Notes under the pieces: model-generated
The model's database searches: none
What the model was told of the DNA's origin: nothing
Seen by the model: only the letters and a program-made list of their open reading frames with translations
Translations under genes and position numbers: made by a program
Part shown: positions 1 to 11,354 of the stretch, in pieces
Layout: each line of letters opens with the position of its first letter
Numbering within the stretch: position 1 is the first letter of the stretch
Source: Thelonectria olida
Taxonomy: Eukaryota > Ascomycota > Sordariomycetes > Hypocreales > Nectriaceae
DNA length: 64,000 nt
Reading direction: 5' to 3'
NCBI GenBank assembly: GCA_020736575.1
Contig: JAGPYM010000010.1
Coordinates: forward strand, 1 to 64,000

Positions 1-1172
1 GTTATTTATATTTAAAGCTATTTATAACTAGATAAATAATATAATTAAAATAGAATTAATAGCTATATAATTAAGCGCGCCTAATAGTAATAAAATTATA
101 ACTTATTAATAATTATACTAGTAAATAGTTATATAATTAATTAAAATAAATACTAAATAGTAATTAAATATAATATTTATATAATAAGTAGTATTTATAT
201 TTACTATTATATAATATTAGTAATAGCCTATTAGAAATAATATAATAGGAAAATGATAAGATTATAAATAGAGATATATTAAAAAGGAAATAATAATAAG
301 TATAAGGCTGCTATTAGTTAAGCTAAGCAGAAGTATAATTAGTAGCAATTGCTCCCTAAGGCTTAAAGAAATATAGTAATATATTAGTATAATTATTATA
401 AAAGGAAAGGGTACTATTATAAATATAGCCTAATAGTTATTCTAAGCTACTATTATAAAACTGAAAATATATAGCTTAATATATAAGCTAAAAACTGGGC
501 TAAAAGTAAGCTAAAACAGCCTAATAGTAAGGCTATATTAATCTTATAATAAGCCTATTATAAGAAAAGACTCTTTTCTTTCTTTTTTTCTAGCTTTAAA
601 TATTTAACTTTTAAGCTACCTTTTATTATAATTACTTAAGTCTAGCCCCTTATAATTTTAAATTTTTTAATAGTAAAATTAACTAATATAGTTACTATTT
701 AAATTAAAAAAAATTAATAAATTAGTTTCTAAAAAAATATAAAAATATAATATAAAATAATAACTTTAAAAACTATTATATATAATAATAATAATATAAA
801 TAATTATTTAAAAAGCTATAAAAGAAATATGTAAAAATAAAAAGTAAATTAAAAAAGTAAGTAAGTAAATATAAGGGTTAAAAATTAAAAGGGAGCTAAA
901 AGAGTTAATATAATAATAAAAATTACTAATTATAAAGGTTACTAGTGCTATAGCAACTGCTAGAAGGTTAAATATAATATATAAAACTATTAAAATTTTA
1001 AAGTAGAGCCTTATATATATATTTCTAATTAGTTTAACTTAATATTAATATATTATATATATTTAATTGCATGTGCTACTAGTAATAACTATTTGGCAAA
1101 CTAATAAATATTGTGAGGCCAATGTATAAAGAGGCTCGTGTTACCTAAAATGATTGACTGGAAGCTGGCGTA
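1..1172. repeat. A+T-rich RIP-like block (decayed repeat)
   Basis: The first ~1.1 kb is almost entirely A and T with very many TA dinucleotides and no usable reading frame; composition switches to normal at about 1100. This is what repeat-induced point mutation leaves of an old transposon in Pezizomycotina. I cannot identify the original element. The 3' end of the secreted-protein gene lies directly beside it. Confidence 0.75.
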
Positions 1173-4100
1173 TTACTCGTCGTCAGATCCAGGGTGACTA
1201 CCCTCCCCCCATAGGCGATGGTGCCCATCCCGATCGGATCCTTCGTCCTCCTCGGATTCGGGCTCTTCCGGCTCAGGCTTGGGTTCCTCTTTTTCTGGAA
1301 AATCGCTAATTAGAAGCAGAGTTAGTTATATGTCTCTGACAGGATAAATGAGGGTTGACATACATTGGGTATTTGAAGTCGCTTGGGCAAAAGTCGGCAC
1401 AATCCTCTGGTTTAACGCAGGCATTCATTAGAGTGATCTCCTCGCTCGTGTTCTTGGGTAGCTCAGAGAGCTTCCCAGTCTTCACCAACTGTTGTGCAAA
1501 GTCGATGATGTTAGTCCGACTAGACTTGATGCCCTTATTGTAAAAGTCCATGAACCAATCTCTATGGCCCTTCGAGTATCCATATTCGTTTCCATTGTCA
1601 TCCTTGGCGTGAGTAATAGTGCTCCGTCCATCCATTTCCTTACTGTCAAGACTCCGTCAGGATGCGGCATTCAACATGCGGTTCAGGTGGTAATATATAC
1701 TTACAAAATGGCGTCCAGAGACACGATAGTTGCTTCCAATCTGGTCTTTACCTCGTCTGCCTCCATCAGCTTGCAGACAGAAACGATGCGTCCGATAGAA
1801 CAGGCCATGTCGCCCGGAGTACGACCCTCGAACCTGGCATCGGGGCTCGTCCCAGCGAACATCTAGTTTGGCATGTCAGTCGGAGTATTCGTCAACAATG
1901 AAGTTAAGGATTATCTCTCTCACCCGGTGTTTGAGACCATTCTCGTTGATTGGCAAAAGTGTCATCAGTCGTTCGTAGGTCTGTGAGTTACCGATTGCTC
2001 CAAGTAACTTATCGGCGAATCCCCCTTTTTCGCCAATCAGGAGATCGCGCCTCACCGTCTCGCAATTGAGTCCTTCCTTCGTAGCCATGTATTCCCAGAA
2101 TCTGGCGAGCCAGTTGGCCTCGAAGACGTGATCAGCTGGTGAGTGTAAGTCGCCAAAATCAATTCCATGACGGAGGATTGAAACTCACTGGACCATGTGC
2201 TCTTCTCTTCTTTGCTTTTAGGTAGAATGACGACCTCTCGATCTTCCGATTTGATAAAGTCCCAGTTATCAGGGTTCCTGCAGCTCTCCTCGTCGCATTT
2301 CGCCTTGGGTAACATGATTGGTACTGATGACCCACCCTTGGAAGAGGCTCCGGACATTAGTTTTGTCGGCCCTGGGTATGGCTTGATCTGGAACTTCTTG
2401 GTTGCATCTCCGCTTGTATCTACGCATTGATAGGTGAGTTCTCGGGCCCCAGAAGCGCGAGGAAGAGGCCTAGAACGAGGAGTAACTTGTCTCCGACGCT
2501 TGGAAGACGCGTCTACCTCATCAGCACTCGCAATCTCGGCGTCATACCACTCCTTCTCCTCTGGTCGTGGCTCGAAGATCTCACAAGCTTCTCCGTTGCC
2601 ATCGCCAAATGATTTGCACACCGACCCGATAGTGAACAGGTCGTCGAGGTTGAATAGGTCCTTCTCAAATATGACCTCATCGCGCTTGACAGGGGATGTC
2701 TCGTGAGTTCCGAGAGATCGTGCAGCCTTCTCATCCTCAGCCTCCTCAGGGGGTAATAATTTAATCTTCTCCTTGATATTGCGGTCAAAGAGCAGGACCT
2801 TGCCACCCTTAGACTTCGAGTTCAAGTTGGGGAGCTTCCCGGCCTTTCTCTCGATCACCTGGGCTGACATAGAGACTCCCAGCGTTGCGTCCATGCCGAG
2901 CCCGTATGGAGCTTTATCTGGAGGGCAGAACCCTTCCGAATCTAGTGTCTGATGTCAGTATATGTAGCTTCGATATTGTTTGGTTCTGCCAAAGCCTGAA
3001 GAAGGTGACTTGACTTACTATAGCCGGCTTTTAATTCGAAGTCCACGGAGAGAAACTTGAACGGAAACTCCACAGACACGCCTCGTTGGCCTGGATTGCA
3101 CTTTAGTCAGAGTATAATATCAGACGGGGATTCGGCAGCTACTCACCAAATACCACTAAGTCTAAGCTCGGAGTGAGGCTCAGGAAAAGGTTGATAGTTG
3201 CGCTGATTTGAGCTTCGAATGTAGGAGGGTGAGGCTCAAACGTGGGTTTCCATCCTTTGTGTGTAATCACATCCTGGGATATAAAGTTAACCACAATATC
3301 TGAGTCATCCGGCACCTTCACAGAGAACCCAGTCGTGAATTTGGCATGTCCATCAAGGGAGTCAAGCTCGGCACCTCCTTTGAGGTTGGCATACGGACCA
3401 AGCTCCAGAATTCCAGGGACCGTCCAGGAAGCTGGCAGGGGAATTTCCACGATGTCGAAGTCTTTCCCGAAGCCAGGTGCGCCGGGAGGGAGATTGCCGC
3501 TGTCGTAAGAGCCCGAGAGGACAAACTCGAGATTGACGTCTGCATGGACATCGCGCGGTATGACGGATAGGTCAGCCCGAGTGACCCCCTTAAAGATGCC
3601 TCCCTCGATATGCCCCTCGAAGCTAAGCTTGCCGAAGAGGCCACACTCGGCGCAATTGATAGCAAACTTAGCGTCCACCGCCGCATCTTCATCTCCTCCC
3701 AGGGTCACTAGCTCTTCTGGAAATGGCATATTCAGAGGAATCTCGTAGGCGCCGGACCAGCTGCGATCCCAGATCGCTCGTTTCGAGGGCTTATTCTTCT
3801 TCTCCACGGCGGCGAAGTCGATATTATACTCATACGTCACATCGATCCATTCCTTCTTCGTAGCGGCTAGGCGAATGGTGCGATTAGCAGGGTCAAACTC
3901 GGCACGATTGACTTGCCACGGATCCCTTGCTTTGCCGGATTTGCATAGCTCTGGATCTCCAACTAGGACGAAAGATCGCTTTTCCTCCTTATTCACCCAG
4001 TCCCACGATTCTCGAGCTTTCTCAAATGTTGTCGATCCCTCTTTAAACTGGAAGGACATGTTCTCCGAGCAGTCGGCGGCAACGATATCGTCAGTAAACC

Positions 4101-4451
4101 TCCCCATATCGATGACACGTTGGCCAGGATATGGCTTCATCTTGAAGGACAGGGCAGCTGCCTCATCAGCTAGGGCCAGCATTAGCGGTAGTGAGTCATC
4201 AAGGTTAGACGAATAGTAAACAAACCGTCCGGAGAGCCCCATATCAGCTGTTCATCATGTCTGAGATCAACCTCGATCGGCTTCGGCTTGGACGAGCCTT
4301 CGTCACAAGGAGGTAGGCCCTCAGAGCCAGGAATGGGTCGGTATGATTTGCAAAAGTATTCTCGACGGACCGGATGCAATTGGAAGTCACCAGCCGCCAA
4401 GACTAGTGGTATGAAATAGAGGAGATAGGGGATAATTTGGAACGCCATCAT
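1173..4451 (-). CDS. Secreted 951-aa protein, DUF7029/DUF7223-like, 8 exons
   Basis: Eight exons, in transcription order 4451-4226, 4169-3147, 3090-3019, 2941-2189, 2135-1924, 1862-1705, 1642-1364, 1305-1173; they sum to 2856 nt (951 aa plus stop). All introns are GT..AG and every junction keeps frame. The first ~20 residues (MMAFQIIPYLLYFIPLVLAA) are a signal peptide, so the product is secreted. The middle has the motifs GILELGPYANLKGG and GFCPPDKAPYGLGMDATLG, which I recognise from large fungal secreted proteins with the paired DUF7029 and DUF7223 regions. The segment around DHVFEANWLARFWEYM resembles a C-terminal module also seen behind fungal GH18 chitinases, but no GH18 catalytic DxxDxDxE is present. 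The last ~45 residues are rich in E, P and D. Function unknown; wall- or surface-associated role is inference. The model is firm, the family assignment moderate. Confidence 0.85.
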
Positions 4452-6870
4452 GGATGTTGGGTTTGAAGGCCTTGGCAGTACGAGAGTCGCATTGGCGTGT
4501 GCGAGAATCTTGGTATCAAGCGATGACGAAGAATTGGGACGTATTTACCTGTGTTGATGAAGGACTTGACCCGCCCTTGCATCCGTCTCCTCGCGTTTGG
4601 CTGAAATGGCGCCCTGTATGAATGAACCAGGTGTGATGCGCCACCACGTCGTTATAGGCAGATAAATGCCTAAGAATCACATGGTTGGTCTCGGAATCGA
4701 GCATGATGTGAAGTATCAGGCTATCCTTTGGGGATCCGGATGGTTCCATCCAAGACCGAGCCTATCGCGTAGTCTTGAGACCGAGGCATTCGGCCGCCCA
4801 GTCTCTAGGTAAACCATTCAACCCTACAGGGCAGACATTCGAGGGTCACAACTCTCAAGTGACCCTCGGCTCTCCTCTGAGCTGATTAATAGCGGATCGT
4901 ATTGAGCTCACGCGATGACCACATCAAAGCCTAGGATGCAGATCATGCAGGAACGGCGGCGTGGCGTAGAGCCTTACGGTAAAAGAGTACGAATATGTAG
5001 CTAGCTGTAATCGGTGGATTGGGCGCAATGCCGAATCGGGATCCCGCCGAGGGTGATAAAGCTTCAGTGAGGAAAGGGAGTATCCATGTTCCGATATGCT
5101 TAGATAGCACCATGCATCACCTTATACCAACCACCGTCGGGAATAATCATACACTACTTGCCTAAAAGAGAGCTATTGACTGTAACTGTTCCCCAAATCA
5201 GCTTAGATGGACAACCTACAGCCCACTATAGCATACCATTTGCCGCACCTATTCCCACAGTGGCCATTCTCAGCACGAACCCTCGTCCAAGGCTGAAAAG
5301 GCTCGCAAGGTCTTCATTGCCCCGCAGTGAAAACCGACAAGCCCGTAGTTGCCAGCTGAATACAGATGAGCTCACTTTTTGTCCGATCTGACAACAAACT
5401 CGGGCGACCTTGTGACAGGCCAGGGACGAGAAGTCTTTGCACAGCTCAGGGACACCTAGGAGCTTCTTTCTCTCTTCCTTATCTTTGATGTAAATAGCGT
5501 TCTGGACTAGATGGCTGGAACACAGTTACTAGAGGCCGCTCACGCACCTTACTAAATGTCAATATATATATTACGTAGTATGCTGATAAGCAAGGAAGAG
5601 GTGGAAGAGCTACAGGTGCCACAACATCCCACCGGGAGCCCCCTGCATACGACGAATAAGGTCATCCAATAGGAAGAGCTCGAGGGACAGCCTGATCGCG
5701 CACAGCAGCGGCAGCTGCCGGCGCCGTTGGCAGCTCCCGTAATTCTGAGCCCAGCTCTGCCCTCGGCTGTGCCCTCGATTGTGCCTGTATCATCATCGGC
5801 TCGGGGGCTTGAATTCATACTCAAATAAGGCCACGCAGTGGCTCGAGGATGGACCTGACCATCGTGAGGTCGCGATCAGCGGTGGTGGTGGCGATTTGCT
5901 AGCCGGGATGACCATAGCCGGATGACCATAGCCACGATGACTTTAGTTGTGGCCGTGAAGGTTAAGCAGCCTGACGATGGGATCATGGTCATCAATGACG
6001 ATGGCTTCAACGCTATCGAATTTGTGCCGCAGACATGGCCCACAGTAGCCATGAGCCAATGATGACCCCAGCTGCGATGACCCAGCTGCGGGGACCCTGG
6101 CTGCGAGGACCCCGGCCACGATGACTTCAATAGCTCGTCCCGTGGCCTCTTTCACTGTGGTCTGATACAAATGCCGATGGGGAAACCCAGTATGAGATTA
6201 ACCATAGAATTAAAGTATAACTATTGGTGAGAGCGAGTTCTCTTAATTGGCGGGCGAAATATATGGGGGCCAGGGCACTTACCGCGCCACATGGGATGCT
6301 TTTACGATGACTGGTGTGCTTGATATGGGCTCCCCTGATCAATGATTTACGCCACAGACACCACTGAGGAAAAGGCCGAGGAATTCTCGCAAGTTTCCAG
6401 TAGTTATGTACCCAAAACCGTGCCACACATCAGCTAATAACGACAGGCTGTGATATCTCAGGGCATTTATTCTCTGTCCCGGAATCCTGCCCTCAGGCGT
6501 GGCATATCCCAAGGCGCGCACACGGCAGCTCATCACGCCGGGCCAGCGCCTCGGGCCATCGGTATTCAGTCTTGGTAGGGACTGATGTCAACCCCTGGAG
6601 TCTCGGATAAAGCTGGACCAACTGTCACGAGCCCTGTGAGCGCCAGCCTGAAGCAGGTACGTAGTCACAGCGCACCGAGCGGGACTCGTTCTAGGTCGGT
6701 CTTGCGCGTGCCCCGGCTAGCTGAACCTGACTTGTCTCGGGCTCTCTCTGAGCCTACATGTAGGTAGGCATAGCTACCACCCTCCTTTGCAGAATGCGCG
6801 AAGGCTTCCGTGCTCCACCATTCTTTAACTCAGCATCCTTCAGCCTCCAACAAACCCCCATTCAATTATT
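4452..6870. other. Gene-free stretch with irregular short repeats
   Basis: Common 5' region of two divergent secreted-protein genes. I see no supportable gene: the open frames are short and lack family-like sequence. Between about 5890 and 6130 a degenerate motif containing GATGACC and CCACGATGAC recurs several times with variations of AGCTGCGG, an irregular tandem structure. Confidence 0.5.
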
Positions 6871-7457
6871 ATGCGTTTCCAGCTCGTCGCCTCCGCTGCC
6901 CTCGCGGCATCCGTGTCTGCTGTGAGCCCCAGGCAACCATACAAGCTGTCCTCCATGCCAGTTGCTGGAGTGAGCTTCCCCCGCCGCGACGCGGGTGGCT
7001 ACTCACCCAGGCAGGGCTTGTGTGGTGAGGGCAGCACTTGCGCTGATGCCTGTGGTGATGGCTATACTATTTGCCCTTCAAACAATCCGTGGACTCAGTG
7101 CTACAACCCCACGGTCCAGCAGACCTGCTGCCCCGACGGCACTGGCAGTAAGTCCAACGGCTGGCAGTAACGCAATATTAGATCCTCCACTGACTTGGTA
7201 AATAAATAGACTCCTGCGAGAAGGGTTACTACTGCACCCATGATGCTAAGAGCCAGACCTGGTGCTGTCCCGATAAGATGGACCTCGCCCAGTGTGCTGC
7301 TGCTTATAACGTCACTGGTGGGCTCGAGAAAACCACCGGCTCAGGAACCAATGGAACCACGAGCAAGCCTACGCCTGTTCCGGTCAGTGGTGCCAGTGCC
7401 AGTGCCGCTGGTTTTGGAGCCCTGATGCTCTTCGCGGCTGGTCTTATCGCCCTCTAA
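6871..7457 (+). CDS. Small Cys-rich GPI-anchored surface protein
   Basis: Two exons, 6871-7147 and 7210-7457, joined across a 62-bp GT..AG intron, give 174 aa (525 nt with stop). The start is the first ATG before a clear signal peptide (MRFQLVASAALAASVSAVSP). The mature part holds about a dozen cysteines in repeated CxxxxxC, CCP and C-G-x-G-Y patterns (CGEGSTCADACGDGYTICP; then TWCCPDKMDLAQC), which suggests disulfide-stabilised folding outside the cell. A Gly/Ser/Thr/Pro linker with an N-glycosylation sequon leads to a C-terminal hydrophobic stretch (LMLFAAGLIAL), the usual GPI-attachment signal. Such proteins are common in moulds but I know no assigned activity; wall protein or effector-like role is inference. 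Confidence 0.85.
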
Positions 7458-8606
7458 TCCTATCTAAAGACCCAATCAGTGGAAGCATGCCTGGACAGGA
7501 TACGGCTAACTTCGCGACGAATTTTCGTGATGAAGGACATGTTCGCATATTACTAATATGCAAAAGCTGCGCTGTTTGCCCCGCGTTGTTAGTAATGGCG
7601 AGAGAGTTTGCGAAGCTGAGTGAATTAAGCCGGGAGAAGTTGGTGATGCTGCTAGAATGCAGATGGTTAATGAGAGTTTAAGATAGAGGAGTCGGGGAGC
7701 TCGAGGAGGATGGCGATGATAGAGCAGGCGGCAGTGCCTTGGTCAAGATTGGCTGAAGGACTCGGAGGACGGCGATGGTGGTCGAGAGGCGCCCGGAGCG
7801 CGGGCAATGGGGACTTGAGACAGCCAGATTAGCTAGGACGCAGTGAGCGATGAAAAGCACCTTGCAGTGAGTTCACTTCAACGGTCGGCAGGTAGCTGTA
7901 GCCTATTTGCGCTGGACCGGTATGCCTCTTCAAATCCTGGCTTCGAACTTGCGTGCACCCAGAGTACGATGTACGCATTCTGTCGCATATCACCACCAGG
8001 TACCACGGTGCTTGGCGCGACCGAATGTGAAATGCGGCCGGTACGTTTGGGGTCGTGCATCTGGTTTCACATCCGGCTTGCCGCATCAAGGAATCCAATC
8101 CTAACAACATGAGCTTAAATAGCTGTGCCCGAACACATGGCTGTTCAATTTCTTTTGTTCTTTAGATAACTCTCATCAATTGACTGGTGCCATCAATGAT
8201 CCCTGTGGAACCAATTGTCTGACACTGGTTGACCTCCCTGTCCTCTCCTGAGGAATGACACAACGCACACAGACATTCACACCGTACAAGACCTTCCGCC
8301 AGGAAATGATTGACAGCGGAGGGCTTAGAAAGGGGGCGACAAGGAGGCACTGGGGGCGGCACCGATCCTCGCACTTATACCTAATTGGGGGCGCTGTGTG
8401 ATCTTCTGCAAAACCTCGAACCGCCTGAGGGGCATGCGAATTAACCCCAGGGATGCGAATCAGCCAATGATGCCAGTTGACATCGAATGGTTGCAACGCG
8501 AGATCGCGGCTTCGGCAGATATTAACGAGGTCAAACTACCGCCCCTCTTTGCTTCTCTGGGATTCATTTACATCTAACACAAATCTAGATTGCGTATCGT
8601 ATCTAC
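7458..8606. other. Gene-free stretch
   Basis: About 1.15 kb between the GPI-protein gene and the aminotransferase pseudogene. Several overlapping short open frames occur on both strands but none shows family-like sequence, a signal peptide or plausible introns. Confidence 0.5.
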
Positions 8607-10107
8607 ATGATTCCCGAAATATCGCATGCTATTAAGACTAATCCAATGGAAGCACATTAATCTGCAGTTGTGGTGGCCCTCGCCCTCCTTATTTCCTTCT
8701 GCAGAGCTAAAACTGAGTGCGAATGCCGTTCTCACAGACTTCGACGCTGCTACAGCTGCCTTGGTATACGGACCTAACAGAGGCCACACGCCACTTCGGA
8801 AGCAGTTGGCACAATGGCTGGGATTAATGTATCACAACTATTCTCAAGCTATCGAGGAAGACCTGGTATGCATTGCGGGAGGAGCCTCGCAAAATCTAGC
8901 CAACACTCTCCTCCGATTCACTGATCCAACATATACGAGACGTATAGGGATGGTGGAACCGACATACTTCTTAGCTTGTCCCGTGTTTAAGGACTGCGGA
9001 CGTGTCGATAAAATGCGTGGAGTTCCTGAGGACGATCAAGGCATCGACTTAGATTTCTTGAAAAAAGCCTGGGATGAAGCCGACGCCAATGCTGCTAGAA
9101 TTGGCGGCATGGACACTCCGAAGTTCAAGACACCATCGAGCGGGTACGAGAAGATCCACAAGCATGGCATCTATGTAGTGTCGACCTTTTCGAACCCCAG
9201 CGGAAGACCATGTCGTTGGAGCATCGACATGATCTTGTCCGGTTGGCTATTGAGTATGACGCACTGATCATCTCTGACGATGTGTATGACTTTCTCTGCT
9301 GGCCTCAGGAAATGGGTAAACTCAGTGACGGAGTTAGAACGAGCTTACCTCCCCGGCTCGTCGATATCAATCGAAAAATTGATCCCAAAAGTAAGTTGGG
9401 AAACACGGTCAGCAACGGTTCTTTTTCGAACATCATTGCCCCTGGAACACGAGTATCTTGGGCTCAAGGGACGCTGGCGTTTGCAAACTTCCTTGCAAGC
9501 ACGCGAGTTTGACTGTGAGACTGGAGAAATGAATTATCAATTACTGAAATCTCGCAGCGGCTCAACAGGCTCAGGTGGAAATCCTGGCCACCTTGCTTCG
9601 ACTTTTGTCTGGAAAATGGTATCCTCGGGTGCTCTGGAAAACCACATCCGAAACACCCTCATCCCGTGCTACTCAGCCCGTTATTATGGCATGGTTAAAT
9701 CTATCCGAGAAAATCTTGTGCCGCTCGGTGTCCGGATCAATGCAGGAAACCCGTTTTTCACCACCGTCTTGAACGGCAATGACGCATCGTTGACCAAGAA
9801 TGATGAGGATATCCAGGCTGGCGTTGAAACTGCAGGTGGCTTTCTCTTATCGATCACACTACCCAAAGGCCTCTCGAATATCCCAGTCTTATCTAAGATT
9901 GCCTTGGAGAAATACGACTTCAAGTTTGCATACGGCAAAATGTTTGAGGTCAAGGGAGATGGTGGGAGCAAGTAGAGGGCTAGTATGGGATTCGGAAACA
10001 CGGTCAGACTTTGCTGGGCTTTCCATGAAAATGAGGCTATCGTGAAAGGTATCAAGCGGATCAGAGACATGTTGGTAGAGCAAAGGGAGAGCGTTCCAAC
10101 AAGTTGA
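8607..10107 (+). pseudogene. Decayed class I/II PLP aminotransferase
   Basis: Conceptual translation follows a fungal class I/II aminotransferase nearly end to end (YGPNRGHTPLR, GGASQNLAN, YVVSTFSNPSG, YDALIISDDVYDFL, APGTRVSWAQG, GSTGSGGNPGH, GNTVRLCWAFHE). It carries at least three lesions. One base is missing at about 9202-9206, just after STFSNPSG. The lysine that binds pyridoxal phosphate in the family motif GSFSK is asparagine here (GSFSN, codon 9429-9431). An in-frame TAG at 9973-9975 precedes a further 43 homologous codons ending at 10107. The N-terminal frame around 8650 also looks shifted. An intron at 9503-9557 begins with GC rather than GT and restores AST-GSTGSG. Without the lysine the protein could not catalyse transamination even if the frame were repaired. 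Related proteins are annotated as 2-aminoadipate or valine/aromatic transaminases; substrate unknown. Confidence 0.88.
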
Positions 10108-10481
10108 AATCCCGTTGCTCAAGGAATCTGAGTTTGAAACGCCGGGCATAGTAGACAGATTTACTCGCAAACCAATTATTGCATTCGGCATATCAACTCT
10201 CAAAAACAACAGTCGGGTTTAAACTCAACCAAGTTTGTGGAAGAAATTTATTCAAGGCTTCCAGTCCATGATTGGCTTGATTCGTTTAAATGTTAGTATA
10301 TAATCTGTACTCAAAGGTCGTCAATTTTCCTCCGGCATTTTGAACGAGCAGTTGTGCAGTCTTTCAAGGGCAAGCAACAGGGCGGTAGCGGTAGCATATC
10401 ACTATCAGTAACTTGAGTGTAAAACCAAATATCATCCGATATTTTGAAGTCCTTTTAAGGTAAACTATCGTAATGAAAGTC
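10108..10481. other. Short intergenic stretch between convergent loci
   Basis: A short open stretch follows the pseudogene (about 10090-10220, reading RKPIIAFGISTLKNNSRV near its end); I do not recognise it. Otherwise nothing visible; it contains the 3' ends of the two convergent loci. Confidence 0.4.
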
Positions 10482-11354
10482 TCAGTTGGTATAGTTCGTA
10501 AGTTCAGGCTCCAAGAAGAATGCCAAAATCGTATCAGTGGCGATAGCAGCATCGTCTCCTTTCCCCGCTGCTGCAATTGCAGAATCGAGGAATGCAGCAT
10601 CCCATGCCACATGCTGCCCGACGAGTTTTAAGCATTCGATGCTGATAAATTGGTCAAATTCTGGGTGCCCTTGATATGTAAGAATCCGGCCCGGCTGATA
10701 TATGCCTTGAACTTGGCACTGAGTCGTAAAGCCGATGATATGAATATTCTGGGGGAGTTGTTGCTGTTGGAGGACGACGTGATCACCATGGAGGAACTGG
10801 AGCCGTAGGGATCTCGACTGGAGCAGCGTGGAGAACCTCCCTGCAAATTGATCCGCGAGGGTGATGCTGTGCACACCGAGCTCCCAGCGAGAAGGGCCCC
10901 TTTCCACAACAGCACCTTTGTCACTGAAAAGAGCCCGACAGATAACTTGATGGCCAAAACAGGAACCATAGAGCTTAACAAAAGGATGGTGGTGGTATAC
11001 ATCTAGCCGAATGTTAGCCAGCATCTAATCAGAATGTGTGGTAAATGCCAACTAACAGGAGAGATAGGCATTCAAGGCCCGAATCCATTCCAAGTCCTCA
11101 TATGCCCCATTGGGAGATCCGCTCACAATGATGGCATCGATGCCGTCGAGGGTCGGGGGGTATACTTGATCTACCGTATCCCATCCTGTGATGTTGAGTT
11201 TGACCTTTGTGGTCTTGGTGCAGACGCGTTCTGCCGCTGGTTCCAATAGCGACGCGAAAATATCTTCAAACTGGCCCCTTTCATGTTGGATGCTGGGACA
11301 TGTGTAACCGCACTTGAAGACGGCGACAGAAATGACTCGCTCAGAGATGATCAT
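10482..11354 (-). CDS. Class I glutamine amidotransferase-like protein
   Basis: Two exons, 11354-11057 and 11002-10482, joined across a 54-bp intron (GTTAGT..CTAG), encode 272 aa. The start chosen is the ATG giving MIISERVISVAVFKCG; an upstream in-frame ATG at 11435 would add 27 residues of unlikely sequence. The class I GATase triad is visible: nucleophile Cys in YGSCFGHQ and the His/Glu pair in YQGHPEFDQF near residue 220. The IDAIIVSGSPNGAYED segment is the oxyanion strand typical of stand-alone fungal GATases related to yeast YLR126C and GMP-synthase-like proteins. Such enzymes hydrolyse glutamine or peptidic amides; the acceptor is unknown. It is convergent with the dead aminotransferase, and no synthetase partner lies nearby. 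Confidence 0.88.

Noticed and set aside
1492..2706. Long plus-strand open frames over the first secreted-protein gene
   Set aside because: Antisense shadows; the minus-strand 8-exon model closes exactly in frame with good splice sites.
5552..6536. Minus-strand open frames of 60-100 codons
   Set aside because: Low-complexity Ser/Cys/Trp-rich translations from the irregular repeats, with no domain or intron support.
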